Notes: generated by a model not told the origin, from the letters alone. A stretch of DNA of 64,000 nucleotides from Pseudomonadota bacterium (GCA_021845985.1 JAJZES010000015.1:1-64000); one strand, 5' to 3'; counted from the first letter of the stretch, positions 28,297-40,125 are shown. A program made the numbers and translations.

Positions 28297-29526
28297 TCAA
28301 GACCGGTACGCGGCGTTGATGTCGATGTAGCCGTGCGTCAGGTCACAGGTCCAGGCCGTCGCCCGGCCGTCCCCGAGGCCGAGATCGACCGCGATGGCAA
28401 TCTCCCGCCCCTTCATGTGGGCGACCACCGGCGCCTCGTCATAGTCTGGCACCACCCCGCCGTCGCGCGCCATCCAGACGCCGCCGACGGCGATGGCCAG
28501 CCGGTCGCGATCGGCCGGCTCGCCGGCCTTGCCGACCGCCATGACGATGCGGCCCCAATTGGCGTCGGCGCCGGCAATCGCCGTCTTGACCAGCGGCGAA
28601 TTGCCGATCGCCATGGCGATCCGCCGCGCCGAACGGGCCGAAACGGCGCCGCTGACATCAATGCGGACCAGTTTCTGCGCGCCCTCGCCGTCGCGCACCA
28701 CGGCAAGCGCCAGATCGAGCAGCACCTCGTGCAGTTTGGCGCGGAAGTCGCGCAGCAGCGCACCGCCCTCGGCCGGCACGCGCTGATGCTTCGTCTGGCC
28801 GGTGGCGAACAGCAGCACCGTGTCGCTGGTCGAGGTGTCGCTATCGACGGTGGTGCGGTTGAAACTGGCATCGACGCCGCGGCCGAGCGCCGCCTGCAGC
28901 GCCGCGGCGGGGATTTTTGCATCGGTGAAGACGAAACACAGCATGGTCGCCATGTCGGGCGCGATCATGCCGCTGCCCTTGGCGATGCCGGTGATGCGCA
29001 CCTGCGTCCCACCGATCATGGCGGTGCGCGTCGCCGCCTTGGGGAAGGTGTCGGTGGTCATGATGCCGCGCGCAGCGGCTTCCCAGGCGCCATCGGCAAG
29101 CCCGGCATGCAGTGCGGGCAATGCTTCGGTCAGCCGGTGATGCGCCATCACCTCGCCGATCACGCCGGTCGAGGCGAGGAACACCTGCCGCGGCGGGCAG
29201 CCGACCGCGGCGGCGGCGGCGGCGGCGGTCGCCCGCACCGCCTCGACCCCGGCGCGGCCGGTGAACACGTTGGCATTGCCGGCATTGACCACCAGCGCCC
29301 GCGCCCGGCCGGCGGGCAGGATCGCCCGGCACCAATCGACCGGCGCACCGGGGCAGCGGTTGCGGGTGAAGACGCCGGCGACGGTGGTGCCGGGCGCCAA
29401 TTCCGCCATCACCACATCCGACCGCCCCTGGTAGCGGATGCCGGCCGCGGCGGCGCCGAGCCGCACCCCGGCAAGCGGCGGCAGCGCCGGCAGCGGCAAC
29501 GCCAGAGGCGAGATCGCGGGTGCCAT
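28297..29526 (-). CDS. argJ: Bifunctional ornithine acetyltransferase / N-acetylglutamate synthase
   Basis: A 409-residue ArgJ that recycles the acetyl group in arginine synthesis. The autocleavage site is visible in KGSGMIAPDMATML (about residues 180-193), where cleavage before Thr gives the alpha and beta chains and the Thr nucleophile. Other family features are VAGVFTRNRCPGAPV, VVNAGNANVFTG and the C-terminal GDGRATAWTCDLTHGYIDINAAYRS in short pieces. The full length is standard. The start codon lies 8 bases after the stop of the parvulin gene in the same direction, so the two may be co-transcribed. Confidence 0.95.
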   Translation of the reverse strand: MAPAISPLALPLPALPPLAGVRLGAAAAGIRYQGRSDVVMAELAPGTTVAGVFTRNRCPGAPVDWCRAILPAGRARALVVNAGNANVFTGRAGVEAVRATAAAAAAAVGCPPRQVFLASTGVIGEVMAHHRLTEALPALHAGLADGAWEAAARGIMTTDTFPKAATRTAMIGGTQVRITGIAKGSGMIAPDMATMLCFVFTDAKIPAAALQAALGRGVDASFNRTTVDSDTSTSDTVLLFATGQTKHQRVPAEGGALLRDFRAKLHEVLLDLALAVVRDGEGAQKLVRIDVSGAVSARSARRIAMAIGNSPLVKTAIAGADANWGRIVMAVGKAGEPADRDRLAIAVGGVWMARDGGVVPDYDEAPVVAHMKGREIAIAVDLGLGDGRATAWTCDLTHGYIDINAAYRS

Positions 29527-29533
29527 CGCCGCG

Positions 29534-30481
29534 TTACGGCTTGGCCGCGGGGTCGGCCGGCGCGGCGGCGGCCGGCGGCACGGCGCTATCGGTCGGCTTG
29601 GGCACCGAGCCGTCCGGGTTGAAGCGGTCGATTTTCAGCCCCTGGCGCGCCTGTGCCACCACTTTGCGCACACCCTCCTGGATCATGTCCTGACGGAGCT
29701 GGTCGCGCGCCTGCTCGAAGGTCGGCGGCGGCGCCTGGCGGCGGCCTTCAACCTTGATAACGTGCCAACCGTACTGGGTGTGCACCGGGGTGTCGGTGAT
29801 CTGGCCGGGCTGCAGGGCGAAGGCGGCGGCGGAGAACTCGGGCAGCATGTCGCCCTTCTTGAACCAGCCAAGATCGCCGCCCTGGGCGGCGCCGGGGTCG
29901 GTGCTGTTCTTTTTCGCCAGCTCGGCAAAATCGGCGCCGCCCTTCAGCTCGGCGATGATCTTCTTGGCGTCGTCCTCTTTGGCGACAAGAATGTGACGCG
30001 CATGCACCTCTTCGTCGCCCGGCTTGTTGGCGATGGTGGCGTCGTAGCGCGCCCGCACCTGCGCCTCGGTCACGCTCGGGCCCACCTCCTTGCTCAGCAG
30101 GGCGTTCTGCAACGCACTGTCCTCGGCGTGGACAATCTGCCGGGCGACCTGCGGGTCCTTGTCCAGCCCGTCCTTCTGCGCCATCAGCACCAGCGCCTTA
30201 CGGTCGATCAACTGGTCCAGCATCATCGGAAACAGCATGTTGGGCGGCAGGCTGCGGTATTCCTCGGGCAGGCCGGACATGGCGTCGCGCACGTCGCTGG
30301 CATGGATTTCCGCGCCGTTGACCGTCGCCACCACCGGGTCCGCCGTGCCGGCCGCATCGGCCGCCGCCGCCGGGGTCGCGGCCGTCTGGTCGGTGGCGGT
30401 TTGCGCCACAGAGATCTGGGCCAACCCACCCGTCGCCAGGGCCGCCAGCAGGGCAGCGCGAATGAAACCGGAACTCCGCAT
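29534..30481 (-). CDS. Exported parvulin-type peptidyl-prolyl cis-trans isomerase
   Basis: A 315-residue periplasmic isomerase of the SurA/PpiC type. A signal peptide is evident (IRAALLAALATGGLAQISVAQ, cleavage near residue 26). Residues 50-150 form a SurA-like N-terminal helical chaperone part (LFPMMLDQLIDRKALVLMAQKDGL), and residues about 160-255 the parvulin domain: HARHILVAKEDD, FAELAKKNSTDPGAAQGGDLGWFKKG and YGWHVIKVEGRR. A Pro/Ala-rich tail follows. I chose the ATG at 30481, since the longer frame begins in low-complexity arginine-rich sequence. It is divergent from secA. Confidence 0.9.
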   Translation of the reverse strand: MRSSGFIRAALLAALATGGLAQISVAQTATDQTAATPAAAADAAGTADPVVATVNGAEIHASDVRDAMSGLPEEYRSLPPNMLFPMMLDQLIDRKALVLMAQKDGLDKDPQVARQIVHAEDSALQNALLSKEVGPSVTEAQVRARYDATIANKPGDEEVHARHILVAKEDDAKKIIAELKGGADFAELAKKNSTDPGAAQGGDLGWFKKGDMLPEFSAAAFALQPGQITDTPVHTQYGWHVIKVEGRRQAPPPTFEQARDQLRQDMIQEGVRKVVAQARQGLKIDRFNPDGSVPKPTDSAVPPAAAAPADPAAKP

Positions 30482-30674
30482 GGACGATATACCTTCCTCT
30501 TGGCCTTGGCGGCTGCCCGATAGTGGCCGATGACAGGGAGCCGGACAAGCCGGCAGGCGGCTGCGTCGTTGACCGGCGCCGGCCCGGACCTTATCTGACG
30601 GCCAGACCGCGGCGATCCGGCAGGGCAAAATCCCGGGCGGAGCGCGCCGACGCCCCTCCGGGAAGGCTGCCTGA

Positions 30675-33380
<2,706 letters not shown>

Positions 33381-33459
33381 CGGCGGGACGGGGCGCGGCG
33401 GGGCGAGACAATCGGCGCGCGACACGGCATGATCACCCATCGACAATGGAGGGTGCAGC

Positions 33460-33786
33460 ATGACCGAAGTGGCGACATGGGTGCGGGTGGCGGCGGCGAA
33501 GGACATTCCGCCCGGCGAGATGCTGGCCATCGAGGCCGGCGGGCGCAAGGTCGCGGTGTTCCATCTCGATGACGGATCGTGGCACGCGATCGACAATCTC
33601 TGCACCCACGCCTACGCCCTGCTGACCGATGGCTGGCTGGAGGGCGCCGAGATCGAATGCCCGCTGCATGCCGGACGCTTCGATGTGCGCACCGGCAAGG
33701 CGCTGTGCGCGCCGGTCGATGAGGACGTCGCCACCTACGCGGTGCGGCTGGACGGCGCGGAGGTGCTGCTCGGTCTGCCGACATGA
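33460..33786 (+). CDS. Rieske [2Fe-2S] ferredoxin of dioxygenase type
   Basis: A 108-residue Rieske protein. The cluster ligands are in NLCTHAYALL (Cys and His) and IECPLHAGRFD (Cys and His), the standard CxH...CxxH spacing. The length and the C-terminal VDEDVATYAVRLDG match NdoA/BphF-like ferredoxins that feed electrons to aromatic-ring dioxygenases. No dioxygenase gene is adjacent, so the partner is unknown. The stop overlaps the DinB gene start (ATGA), so it is cotranslated with DinB. A start at 33460 follows GGAGGGTGC. Confidence 0.85.
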   Translation: MTEVATWVRVAAAKDIPPGEMLAIEAGGRKVAVFHLDDGSWHAIDNLCTHAYALLTDGWLEGAEIECPLHAGRFDVRTGKALCAPVDEDVATYAVRLDGAEVLLGLPT

Positions 33787-34298
33787 CCGCTGCGGCCATG
33801 ATCACCGCAGACTGGGTGCGGATGATGGCTGACTACAACGCCGAGATGAACCGGCGGCTTTATGCCGCCGCGGCGCGGCTGACGGAGGCGGAGCGGCGGC
33901 ACGACCGCGGCGCCTTCTGGCGGTCGATCCACGGCACGCTGAGCCATCTGGTCTGGGCCGACCGGATCTGGATGGCGCGCTTCGCCGGCTGGCCGCGGCC
34001 GGAGCAGAGCATCGCCGAGAGCGTCGCCATGGCCGAGGCGTTCGCCGATCTGACAGCGGCGCGGGTAACGGTCGATGCCGACCTCGCGCTGTGGGCGGCG
34101 ACGCTCGACACGGCGGCGCTGGCCGGCGATCTGCAATGGTTCAGCGGCGCCGCGGGGCGCAAGCTGACGGCGCAGCGGGCGCTGCTGGTCAGCCACATGT
34201 TCAACCATCAGACCCATCACCGCGGACAGGCGCACGCCATGCTCACCGCCGCCGGCGCGTCCACCGGCGACACCGACCTGTTTCTCGTCGTCGGCTGA
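33783..34298 (+). CDS. DinB-family metal-binding protein
   Basis: A 171-residue four-helix DinB-like protein. The three metal-binding histidines are at HGTLSHLVWAD (about residue 58) and in HMFNHQTHHRGQAHAM (about 140-155), the family motif. DinB proteins bind divalent metal and serve in diverse bacillithiol/glutathione or stress reactions; no specific role can be assigned here. The ATG overlaps the Rieske stop. It is convergent with the hybrid kinase gene. Confidence 0.84.
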   Translation: MTAAAMITADWVRMMADYNAEMNRRLYAAAARLTEAERRHDRGAFWRSIHGTLSHLVWADRIWMARFAGWPRPEQSIAESVAMAEAFADLTAARVTVDADLALWAATLDTAALAGDLQWFSGAAGRKLTAQRALLVSHMFNHQTHHRGQAHAMLTAAGASTGDTDLFLVVG

Positions 34299-34318
34299 TC
34301 GCCGGCCGCCAGCGATCA
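34296..34318. terminator. Hairpin shared by two convergent genes
   Basis: TGATCGC (34296-34302) pairs with GCGATCA (34312-34318) around a 9-base loop. The stem includes the stop codons of both the DinB gene and the opposing kinase gene. It has no T-run and is short, so terminator function is plausible but unproven. Confidence 0.4.
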
Positions 34319-36958
34319 GGCGGCAACCTGCTGCGTCAGCGGCGCCAGCGCGGCGGCCAGCGCTTTGGCGCCGATCGGTTTGGCCAGCACGGCGTCCATG
34401 CCGGCGGCGCGGAACATGGCGTGTTCCTCGGCGCCGACATGGGCGGTTAGGCCGAACACCGGCACCCGGCCGCGCGGCGCCGGCAGGGCGCGGATCAGCC
34501 GCGTCGCCTCGATGCCGTCGAGTTCGGGCATCATCACGTCCATCAGCACGGCGTCGTATTCCGCCCCGCTGCGCACCGCGGCGACGGCGGCGCTGCCGTT
34601 GCCAACCATCTCGACGACATGGCCGAGCCGCTCGATCATGGCGCGGATGACCACCTGGTTGATCGCATTGTCCTCGGCGACCAGCAGCCGCAACGCCCGC
34701 CCGTGCCGTGCTTGGTCGGCCGGCCCGCCGACGCGGACAACGCCACGCCGGCGCCCACCGGCGCCCCGCAGCGCGCGCACCAGCCCATCGACCGGCACCG
34801 GCTTGCTCAGCACCATGTCGAACAGCGACGCCGCCGCCGGCGCCGGGGCGCCGACCGCCGACGAGGCGGCGAGCACCAGCCGCAGCGTCGCCAGTCGCGG
34901 CTCGCCGCGCAGCCGCTGGGCGAGCGCCAGACCGTCGGTCTGCGGCATGGCCTGGTCGATCAGCACGGCGTCGTAACCGGCATCGCCGCGCAGCACCGCC
35001 AGCGCCGCGGCCGGGTCCGCCACCGCCTCCGCCGCGCCGCCGCGGGCGGTGATCTGGCGGACGAAAATGCTGCGGTTGACGGCATTGTCATCGACCACCA
35101 GGACCCGCACGCCATCGAGCCGCAGCGCCGCCGGGCGCGACCCTGCCGCCTCGGCGAGGCGGACGGTGAAGGTGAAGGTGCTGCCCTGCCCCGGCGTGCT
35201 GGCGACGCCGATCGTGCCGCCCATGCCGGCCACCAGACGGGCGCAGATGGCCAGCCCAAGGCCGGTGCCGCCGAAGCGGCGGGTGACCGAGCTGTCGGCC
35301 TGGCTGAACGCCTGGAACAGCAGCGGCAGATGTTGTGCGGCGATGCCGATGCCGCTGTCGCGCACCTCGAAGGTCAGCGCCACGGCACCGGCGCCGGCGG
35401 TGCGCGACACCTCGATGCTGACCGCGCCCTGCTCGGTGAACTTGATGGCGTTGCCGACGAGGTTGATCAGCACCTGGCCCAGCCGCCCGGCATCGCCGAG
35501 CAGCATCGGCAGGCTGGGGGGAACATAGGCGCAGACCTCCAGCCCCTTGGCGTGGGCGCGCGCGGCCAGCAGATCGAGCACGCCGTTGACCACGCTGTCG
35601 AGATCGAACGGCAATTGCTCCATCTCGACCCGCCCGGCATCGAGCTTGCTGAAATCGAGCACGTCGTTGATCAGCATCAGCAGATGGTCGGCGGCATGGC
35701 GCAGCGTTTCGGCCTGCCGGCGCGCCGGCGCCTCCAGCGCGCCCTCCAGCAGCAGGCCGGTCATGCCGATCACCGCGTTCAGCGGCGTGCGCAGTTCGTG
35801 GCTCATCACCGCGAGAAAGTCGGACTTGGCGCGGTTGGCGCGCTCCGCCGCCTCCTTGGCCTCGTGCAGCCCCGACTCGCGGCGCAGCCGTTCGGTGGCG
35901 TCCCGCAGGACGTAGATGTGCATCGGCCCGCCATGCTCGACCGCCTCGGCAACGGTCACATCGAGCACCAACAGCCCGCCGTCGTGGCGGCGGCCGAGCA
36001 GGCGCCGCTCTGCGCCGGTATCGGCGGGCGGCGCATCGGCCAACAGGCAGGCGATCGGCTGGCCGAGCAGCGCCGCCTCACCGGACCAGCCGAACATGCG
36101 CACCGCTGCCGGGTTGGCCGAGCGGATGAGCTGCGCGGCATCGGTCGTCAACACGCCATCGGCGATCGTCGCGACGACGGTGCGCAGCCGTTCCTCGACC
36201 TGCAGCCGGCGCACTGTCTCGGTGACATCGCGGATGCTGCCCTCAAAATAGAGCGGCGCGCCGGTGCTGCGGTCGCGCACCACGCGGGCATTCTCACTGA
36301 CCCAGATGCGCTCGCGCGTGCGGTGGCGGTAAACCTCCGAGACGAAGTTGTCCACCCGGCCATGCGCCTGCATCTGGCACACGAATTCCGCCCGCCGCTG
36401 CGGATCGACATACCATTCCTTGGCGATGTCGGCGATGGCGGCGAGCATCTCCGCCTCGGTGGTGTAGCCGTTGAGGCGGACCAGCGCGGGATTGGCCGCG
36501 AGCTGTCGGCCGTCGATGCTGGCGCGGTAGATGCCTTCGGTGACGTTGTCGTAGATGTCGCGATAGCGTTCCGCCGCGTCGGCCGCCGCGGCGTCGGCGG
36601 CGGTGACGCTGACCAGCAGCAATACCTGGGCAGGGCCGGTGTCGAGGCGGGCGATGTGCACCGGCACGAAGTGCTCATCGGCGCAGCGCAACTGCACCGT
36701 TGCGGCAGCGCCCAGGCGGGTTGCCTGCGGCCCGCACAGCAGCAGCAATTGTCGCGCCGCGGCGCTGTCCGCACCGCCGCCGAGCAACGCGGCCAGCGCC
36801 GGACTGAGACGCCGCACGCGCTGCGCGGCAAGGTCGAGTTCGGCCACCGCGACGGCATGTTGCGCCAGCAGGGCGTCGGCCAGCGTCGCCGCCGGCATCG
36901 CCGCATCAACGCCTGGGTGCTGTGCCGCCACGCCGCCGCCCATCGCATCCCGCCCCAT
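34316..36958 (-). CDS. PAS-domain hybrid histidine kinase with two receiver domains
   Basis: An 880-residue cytoplasmic hybrid kinase with no membrane segment. Order: an N-terminal sensor-like region, PAS (about 130-255, DNVTEGIYRASIDG), a second PAS (about 260-370, TIADGVLTTDAAQLI), HisKA with the phosphoacceptor His387 in SHELRTPLNAVIG, HATPase (LINLVGNAIKF and RDSGIGIA near 500-535), then two receivers. REC1 has VVDDN and the acceptor Asp668 in VLIDQAMP; REC2 has AEDN and Asp807 in VLMDVMMP. The output partner is not nearby. The start could be ATG 36958 or 36943. Confidence 0.9.
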   Translation of the reverse strand: MGRDAMGGGVAAQHPGVDAAMPAATLADALLAQHAVAVAELDLAAQRVRRLSPALAALLGGGADSAAARQLLLLCGPQATRLGAAATVQLRCADEHFVPVHIARLDTGPAQVLLLVSVTAADAAAADAAERYRDIYDNVTEGIYRASIDGRQLAANPALVRLNGYTTEAEMLAAIADIAKEWYVDPQRRAEFVCQMQAHGRVDNFVSEVYRHRTRERIWVSENARVVRDRSTGAPLYFEGSIRDVTETVRRLQVEERLRTVVATIADGVLTTDAAQLIRSANPAAVRMFGWSGEAALLGQPIACLLADAPPADTGAERRLLGRRHDGGLLVLDVTVAEAVEHGGPMHIYVLRDATERLRRESGLHEAKEAAERANRAKSDFLAVMSHELRTPLNAVIGMTGLLLEGALEAPARRQAETLRHAADHLLMLINDVLDFSKLDAGRVEMEQLPFDLDSVVNGVLDLLAARAHAKGLEVCAYVPPSLPMLLGDAGRLGQVLINLVGNAIKFTEQGAVSIEVSRTAGAGAVALTFEVRDSGIGIAAQHLPLLFQAFSQADSSVTRRFGGTGLGLAICARLVAGMGGTIGVASTPGQGSTFTFTVRLAEAAGSRPAALRLDGVRVLVVDDNAVNRSIFVRQITARGGAAEAVADPAAALAVLRGDAGYDAVLIDQAMPQTDGLALAQRLRGEPRLATLRLVLAASSAVGAPAPAAASLFDMVLSKPVPVDGLVRALRGAGGRRRGVVRVGGPADQARHGRALRLLVAEDNAINQVVIRAMIERLGHVVEMVGNGSAAVAAVRSGAEYDAVLMDVMMPELDGIEATRLIRALPAPRGRVPVFGLTAHVGAEEHAMFRAAGMDAVLAKPIGAKALAAALAPLTQQVAA

Positions 36959-37004
36959 GCCGCCAGCCCATCCGGCCCGGCAAACCCGCTACCGTCGCCA
37001 ACAC

Positions 37005-37032
37005 TTTATAATGAAACTAGCGGTATTGGCAA
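37005..37032 (-). promoter_or_regulatory. Candidate promoter of the hybrid kinase
   Basis: On the minus strand TTGCCA (37027-37032) is followed after 16 bases by TATAAA (37005-37010), about 50 bases before the kinase ATG at 36958. The stretch is strikingly AT-rich in a GC-rich genome, which favours a real promoter. Confidence 0.45.
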
Positions 37033-37061
37033 TATTACAAGTATGAATTGCACTTATGGAC

Positions 37062-37089
37062 TTGATCGTTACCGCAATGATGTAACAAT
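37062..37089 (+). promoter_or_regulatory. Candidate promoter of the PPK2 gene
   Basis: TTGATC (37062-37067) is followed after 16 bases by AACAAT (37084-37089), about 80 bases before the PPK2 ATG. The match is moderate (4 of 6 in the -10). It lies in the same AT-rich patch as the divergent kinase promoter. Confidence 0.35.
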
Positions 37090-37169
37090 CCGCAGACGTT
37101 TCGTTTGCTTTCCTTCCTCGCGCAGGGGGGGACTGCCAGGCCGCCGGCAGACGTGGCAGAGTGATCCGC

Positions 37170-38063
37170 ATGACCCCGAAAGACATCCGCCGGCTGCTCG
37201 ACCGCTACCGCATCACCGCGGCGAAGGGCTTTCACCTGCGCGACCACGACCCGACCGACAACGGCGGCGATCTGGTCAACCACAGCGAGAGCGAGGCATT
37301 GCTGGCCGACGGGGTGCGTCGGCTCGCTGAATTGCAGCCGTTGCTCTACGCGCAGGACAGTTGGACCATGCTGTGCACCTTTCAGGCGATGGATGCCGCC
37401 GGCAAGGACGGCACTATCAAACATGTGATGTCAGGGGTGAACCCGCAGGGCGTGCAGGTAACCAGCTTCAAGCAGCCTGGACCGGAGGAGTTGGCTCACG
37501 ATTATTTGTGGCGCATCGCACGGCGACTGCCGGAGCGCGGACATATCGGCATTTTCAACCGCAGCCATTATGAAGAAGTGCTGGTGGTGCGGGTCCACCC
37601 CGAACTGCTGCAGCACCAGCACCTGCCGGTGCGCCGGAACGGCAAGAAGATCTGGAAGCACCGGCTCGATGACATCGCCGCGTTTGAGAAATACCTGAGC
37701 CGTCAGGGCTTTGTCGTGCTCAAATTCTTCCTCAACATCTCGCGCGAGGAGCAGAAGCAACGCTTCCTCGCCCGGCTCGACACCCCCGACAAGAACTGGA
37801 AGTTCAGCTCCGCCGACATCGCCGAGCGTGACCACTGGGACGCCTATATGGCGGCCTATCAGGATGCCATCGCGGCGACTGCCGCGCCGCATGCGCCTTG
37901 GTATGTCGTGCCCGGCAACCATAAATGGTTCGCCCGCCTGATGGTGGTCGAGGCGATGGTCGCGGCGCTGGAGGATCTGGGCCTGCACCTGCCGGAAGTC
38001 TCGGCCGAGGAGCGGGCGCGGCTGGCCGAGGGGCGACGCAAGCTGGAGGCCGAAGACGGCTGA
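37170..38063 (+). CDS. ppk2: Polyphosphate kinase 2 family nucleotide phosphotransferase
   Basis: A 297-residue PPK2 protein that moves phosphate between polyphosphate and nucleotides. The Walker A-like loop is AMDAAGKDGTIKHV (about residues 72-85), and the Walker B/lid region is IFNRSHYEEVLVVRVHPE (about 127-145). A family-typical NWKFSSADIAERDHWDAYMAAYQ follows, then WYVVPGNHKWFARL. The length and motifs suggest class I PPK2, which can work on ADP, AMP or GDP. A GTG at 37161 is an alternative start; the ATG at 37170 has no strong ribosome site. Confidence 0.86.
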   Translation: MTPKDIRRLLDRYRITAAKGFHLRDHDPTDNGGDLVNHSESEALLADGVRRLAELQPLLYAQDSWTMLCTFQAMDAAGKDGTIKHVMSGVNPQGVQVTSFKQPGPEELAHDYLWRIARRLPERGHIGIFNRSHYEEVLVVRVHPELLQHQHLPVRRNGKKIWKHRLDDIAAFEKYLSRQGFVVLKFFLNISREEQKQRFLARLDTPDKNWKFSSADIAERDHWDAYMAAYQDAIAATAAPHAPWYVVPGNHKWFARLMVVEAMVAALEDLGLHLPEVSAEERARLAEGRRKLEAEDG

Positions 38064-38072
38064 GCCGGCCGC

Positions 38073-38801
38073 CTACATCAGCCCCTCGCGGCGAAAGCTC
38101 AGCCAGCGGCCATTGCCGACGATGACATGGTCATGCACCGCCACCGACAACGCCTTGGCCGCGGCGCAGATCTCGCGCGTCATGGCGATGTCGGCGGCCG
38201 AGGGCGTCGGGTCGCCGCTCGGGTGGTTGTGGACGAGAATGAGCGCCGTGGCATGCAGTTCCAGCGCCCGCCGGACCACCTCGCGCGGATAGACCGGGGT
38301 GTGGTTGACCGTGCCGCGGGACTGCGCCTCATCGGCCAGCAGCCGGTTGCGCGTGTCGAGATAGAGCACCCGCACCTGCTCGATGCGCTCGCGGGCGATG
38401 GCGGCGTTGAGATAGTCCATCAGCCGGTCCCAGTTGGACAGCACCGGCCGCTCCATCACCTCGGCGCGGGCGAGGCGCAGCGCCGCGACATGCACCGTCT
38501 TGACCGCCGCGGCGCCGGAGTCGCCGACGCCCTCGATGCGCAGCAACTCGGTCACCGGCGCCGCCACCACACCGGCGAAGCTGCCGAAGCGGGCCAGCAT
38601 CTGTTTGGCGATGGCCTTGGTGTCGCGCCGCGGCAGCGCCAGGAACAGCACCATTTCCAGCAATTCATAATCGGCCAGCGCCTCCGACCCGGCCGCCAGC
38701 AGCTTCGCCCGCATCCGGCCGCGATGCCCCTCGGCGCCCGGCGCCGGCGGCGCCGCTGTGTCCAGGCCCGGCAGCAGGGACGGCGCTGGCACCTTGGCCA
38801 C
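38073..38801 (-). CDS. radC: RadC-family JAB-domain protein
   Basis: A 242-residue RadC-like protein: an N-terminal helix-hairpin-helix region (FAGVVAAPVTELLRIEGVGDSGAAAVK, seen in parts) and a C-terminal JAB metalloprotein domain with HNHPSGDPTPSAADI (the two His and Asp metal ligands, about residues 189-203). The molecular role of RadC is unclear; older links to recombination repair are doubtful. It lies 6 bases downstream of a thioesterase gene in the same direction (map, thioesterase, radC order). It converges on the PPK2 gene. Confidence 0.9.
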   Translation of the reverse strand: MAKVPAPSLLPGLDTAAPPAPGAEGHRGRMRAKLLAAGSEALADYELLEMVLFLALPRRDTKAIAKQMLARFGSFAGVVAAPVTELLRIEGVGDSGAAAVKTVHVAALRLARAEVMERPVLSNWDRLMDYLNAAIARERIEQVRVLYLDTRNRLLADEAQSRGTVNHTPVYPREVVRRALELHATALILVHNHPSGDPTPSAADIAMTREICAAAKALSVAVHDHVIVGNGRWLSFRREGLM

Positions 38802-38807
38802 GCGGCG

Positions 38808-39215
38808 CTACGCGGGAACGAGATAGGGCGCCAGCGCCGCCCGCCAAGCATCACTCAGCGGCAGCGCCCGCCGCGTCGTCAGATCAATCACCACCAGAAC
38901 CGACAGCGCCCGCGCCGTCAGCGTCTCGCCGACGCTCAGCCGCTGCCGCAGCTGCAGCGATTTGGTGCCAAGCCGCGCCACTTCGGTCTCGATCCGCACC
39001 TCACCCGGCCAGTTCATCTCGCGCAGGAAATCCAGCTCCAGCCGCGCGATGACCACCGAATGGCCCTGTTCCGGCGCGATCAGCCCGGCCGCCGCCATCA
39101 GCTCCGCCCGGCCGGCCTCGCACATCACCGTATAGATGGCGTTGTTGACGTGCCCGAGCTGATCGGTGTCGCAGAAGCGCAAAACCTGGGTGGTGACGAA
39201 GGCGGCGCCGCTCAT
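38808..39215 (-). CDS. Hotdog-fold acyl-CoA thioesterase
   Basis: A 135-residue 4HBT-family thioesterase. The active-site region is FCDTDQLGHVNNAIY (residues 14-28; the Asp in DTDQLGHVNN is the family nucleophile/base), and the protein has YbgC/FadM-like length. The acyl-CoA substrate cannot be told. Its start overlaps the map stop by 4 bases, and radC follows, so the three genes may form one transcript. It is a paralogue, not a duplicate, of the thioesterase near 60.0 kb. Confidence 0.82.
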   Translation of the reverse strand: MSGAAFVTTQVLRFCDTDQLGHVNNAIYTVMCEAGRAELMAAAGLIAPEQGHSVVIARLELDFLREMNWPGEVRIETEVARLGTKSLQLRQRLSVGETLTARALSVLVVIDLTTRRALPLSDAWRAALAPYLVPA

Positions 39216-40015
39216 CCGAGATAGGGCGGCTTGTCGAGGCCGGCGGGGGAGCCGGTGAACACTTCGACCCCATCCTCGGTGACGCCGACCATATGCTCGA
39301 ACTGCGCCGACAGGCTGCGGTCGCGGGTCACCGCGGTCCAGCCGTCATCGAGCACCTTGACCTCCGGGCGGCCGGCATTGACCATCGGCTCGATGGTGAA
39401 GAACATGCCGGGGCGCAGCACTGGCCCCTCGCCCGGCCGGCCGAAATGCAGCACGTTCGGCGCCTCGTGAAAGCGCCGGCCGATGCCGTGGCCGCAGAAG
39501 TCGCGCACCACGCTGAACCGGTTGGCCTCGACGAAGGTTTGAATGGCGTGGCCGACATCGCCCAGCGTGGCGCCGGGACGCACCACGCGCACGCCGCGCA
39601 GCAGCGCCTCATAGGTAACGTCGATCAGGTTGCGGGCGCGCGTGGTCGGCGGGCCGGCGCAGTACATCCGGCTCGAATCGCCGTGCCAGCCGTCGAGCAC
39701 CACGGTCACGTCGATATTCAGCACATCGCCCTCCTCCAGCCGGCGATCACCGGGGATGCCGTGGCAGACGACGTGGTTGATGCTGGTGCAGATCGACTTG
39801 GGGAAGCCACGATAATTCAGCGGCGCCGGCACCGCGCCGTGGCTGGTGATGAATTCATGGCACAGCCGGTCCAGCGTTCCGGTGCTGACGCCGGGCCGCA
39901 CATGCGGCACGATCATGTCGAGCGTCTCGGCGGCAAGCTGCCCGGCCGCGCGCATGCCAGCGAAATCTGCCGGCGCGTGTATCGCAATCCGTCTTGCGTC
40001 GGTCCCGCCGTCCAT
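39212..40015 (-). CDS. map: Methionine aminopeptidase, type I
   Basis: A 267-residue enzyme that removes N-terminal Met from new proteins. Metal-binding residues are visible: Asp in LNIDVTVVLDGWHGDSSR (two Asp), His in GHGIGRRFHEAP, Glu in FTIEPMV, and a C-terminal Glu in SAQFEHMV. The start at 40015 is preceded by GGAG with a 7-base gap; an ATG 18 bases further upstream (40033) is possible. It overlaps the thioesterase gene downstream. About 110 bases of low-feature sequence separate it from the carboxypeptidase gene. Confidence 0.94.
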   Translation of the reverse strand: MDGGTDARRIAIHAPADFAGMRAAGQLAAETLDMIVPHVRPGVSTGTLDRLCHEFITSHGAVPAPLNYRGFPKSICTSINHVVCHGIPGDRRLEEGDVLNIDVTVVLDGWHGDSSRMYCAGPPTTRARNLIDVTYEALLRGVRVVRPGATLGDVGHAIQTFVEANRFSVVRDFCGHGIGRRFHEAPNVLHFGRPGEGPVLRPGMFFTIEPMVNAGRPEVKVLDDGWTAVTRDRSLSAQFEHMVGVTEDGVEVFTGSPAGLDKPPYLG

Positions 40016-40125
40016 CCAATCGCTCCGTCCCAACCTCCGGGCCGGGCAATCGCGCCACGGTCCTGCGTCACGCCGTCAAGATGCGCAGCCGGTGGCGCGC
40101 GTGCAAGGCCGGCGACGGCAACTCC

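Noticed and set aside
34619-37330. A 903-codon plus-strand frame across the hybrid kinase
   Set aside because: It is antisense to the kinase, which has intact His, Asp and ATP-binding motifs.
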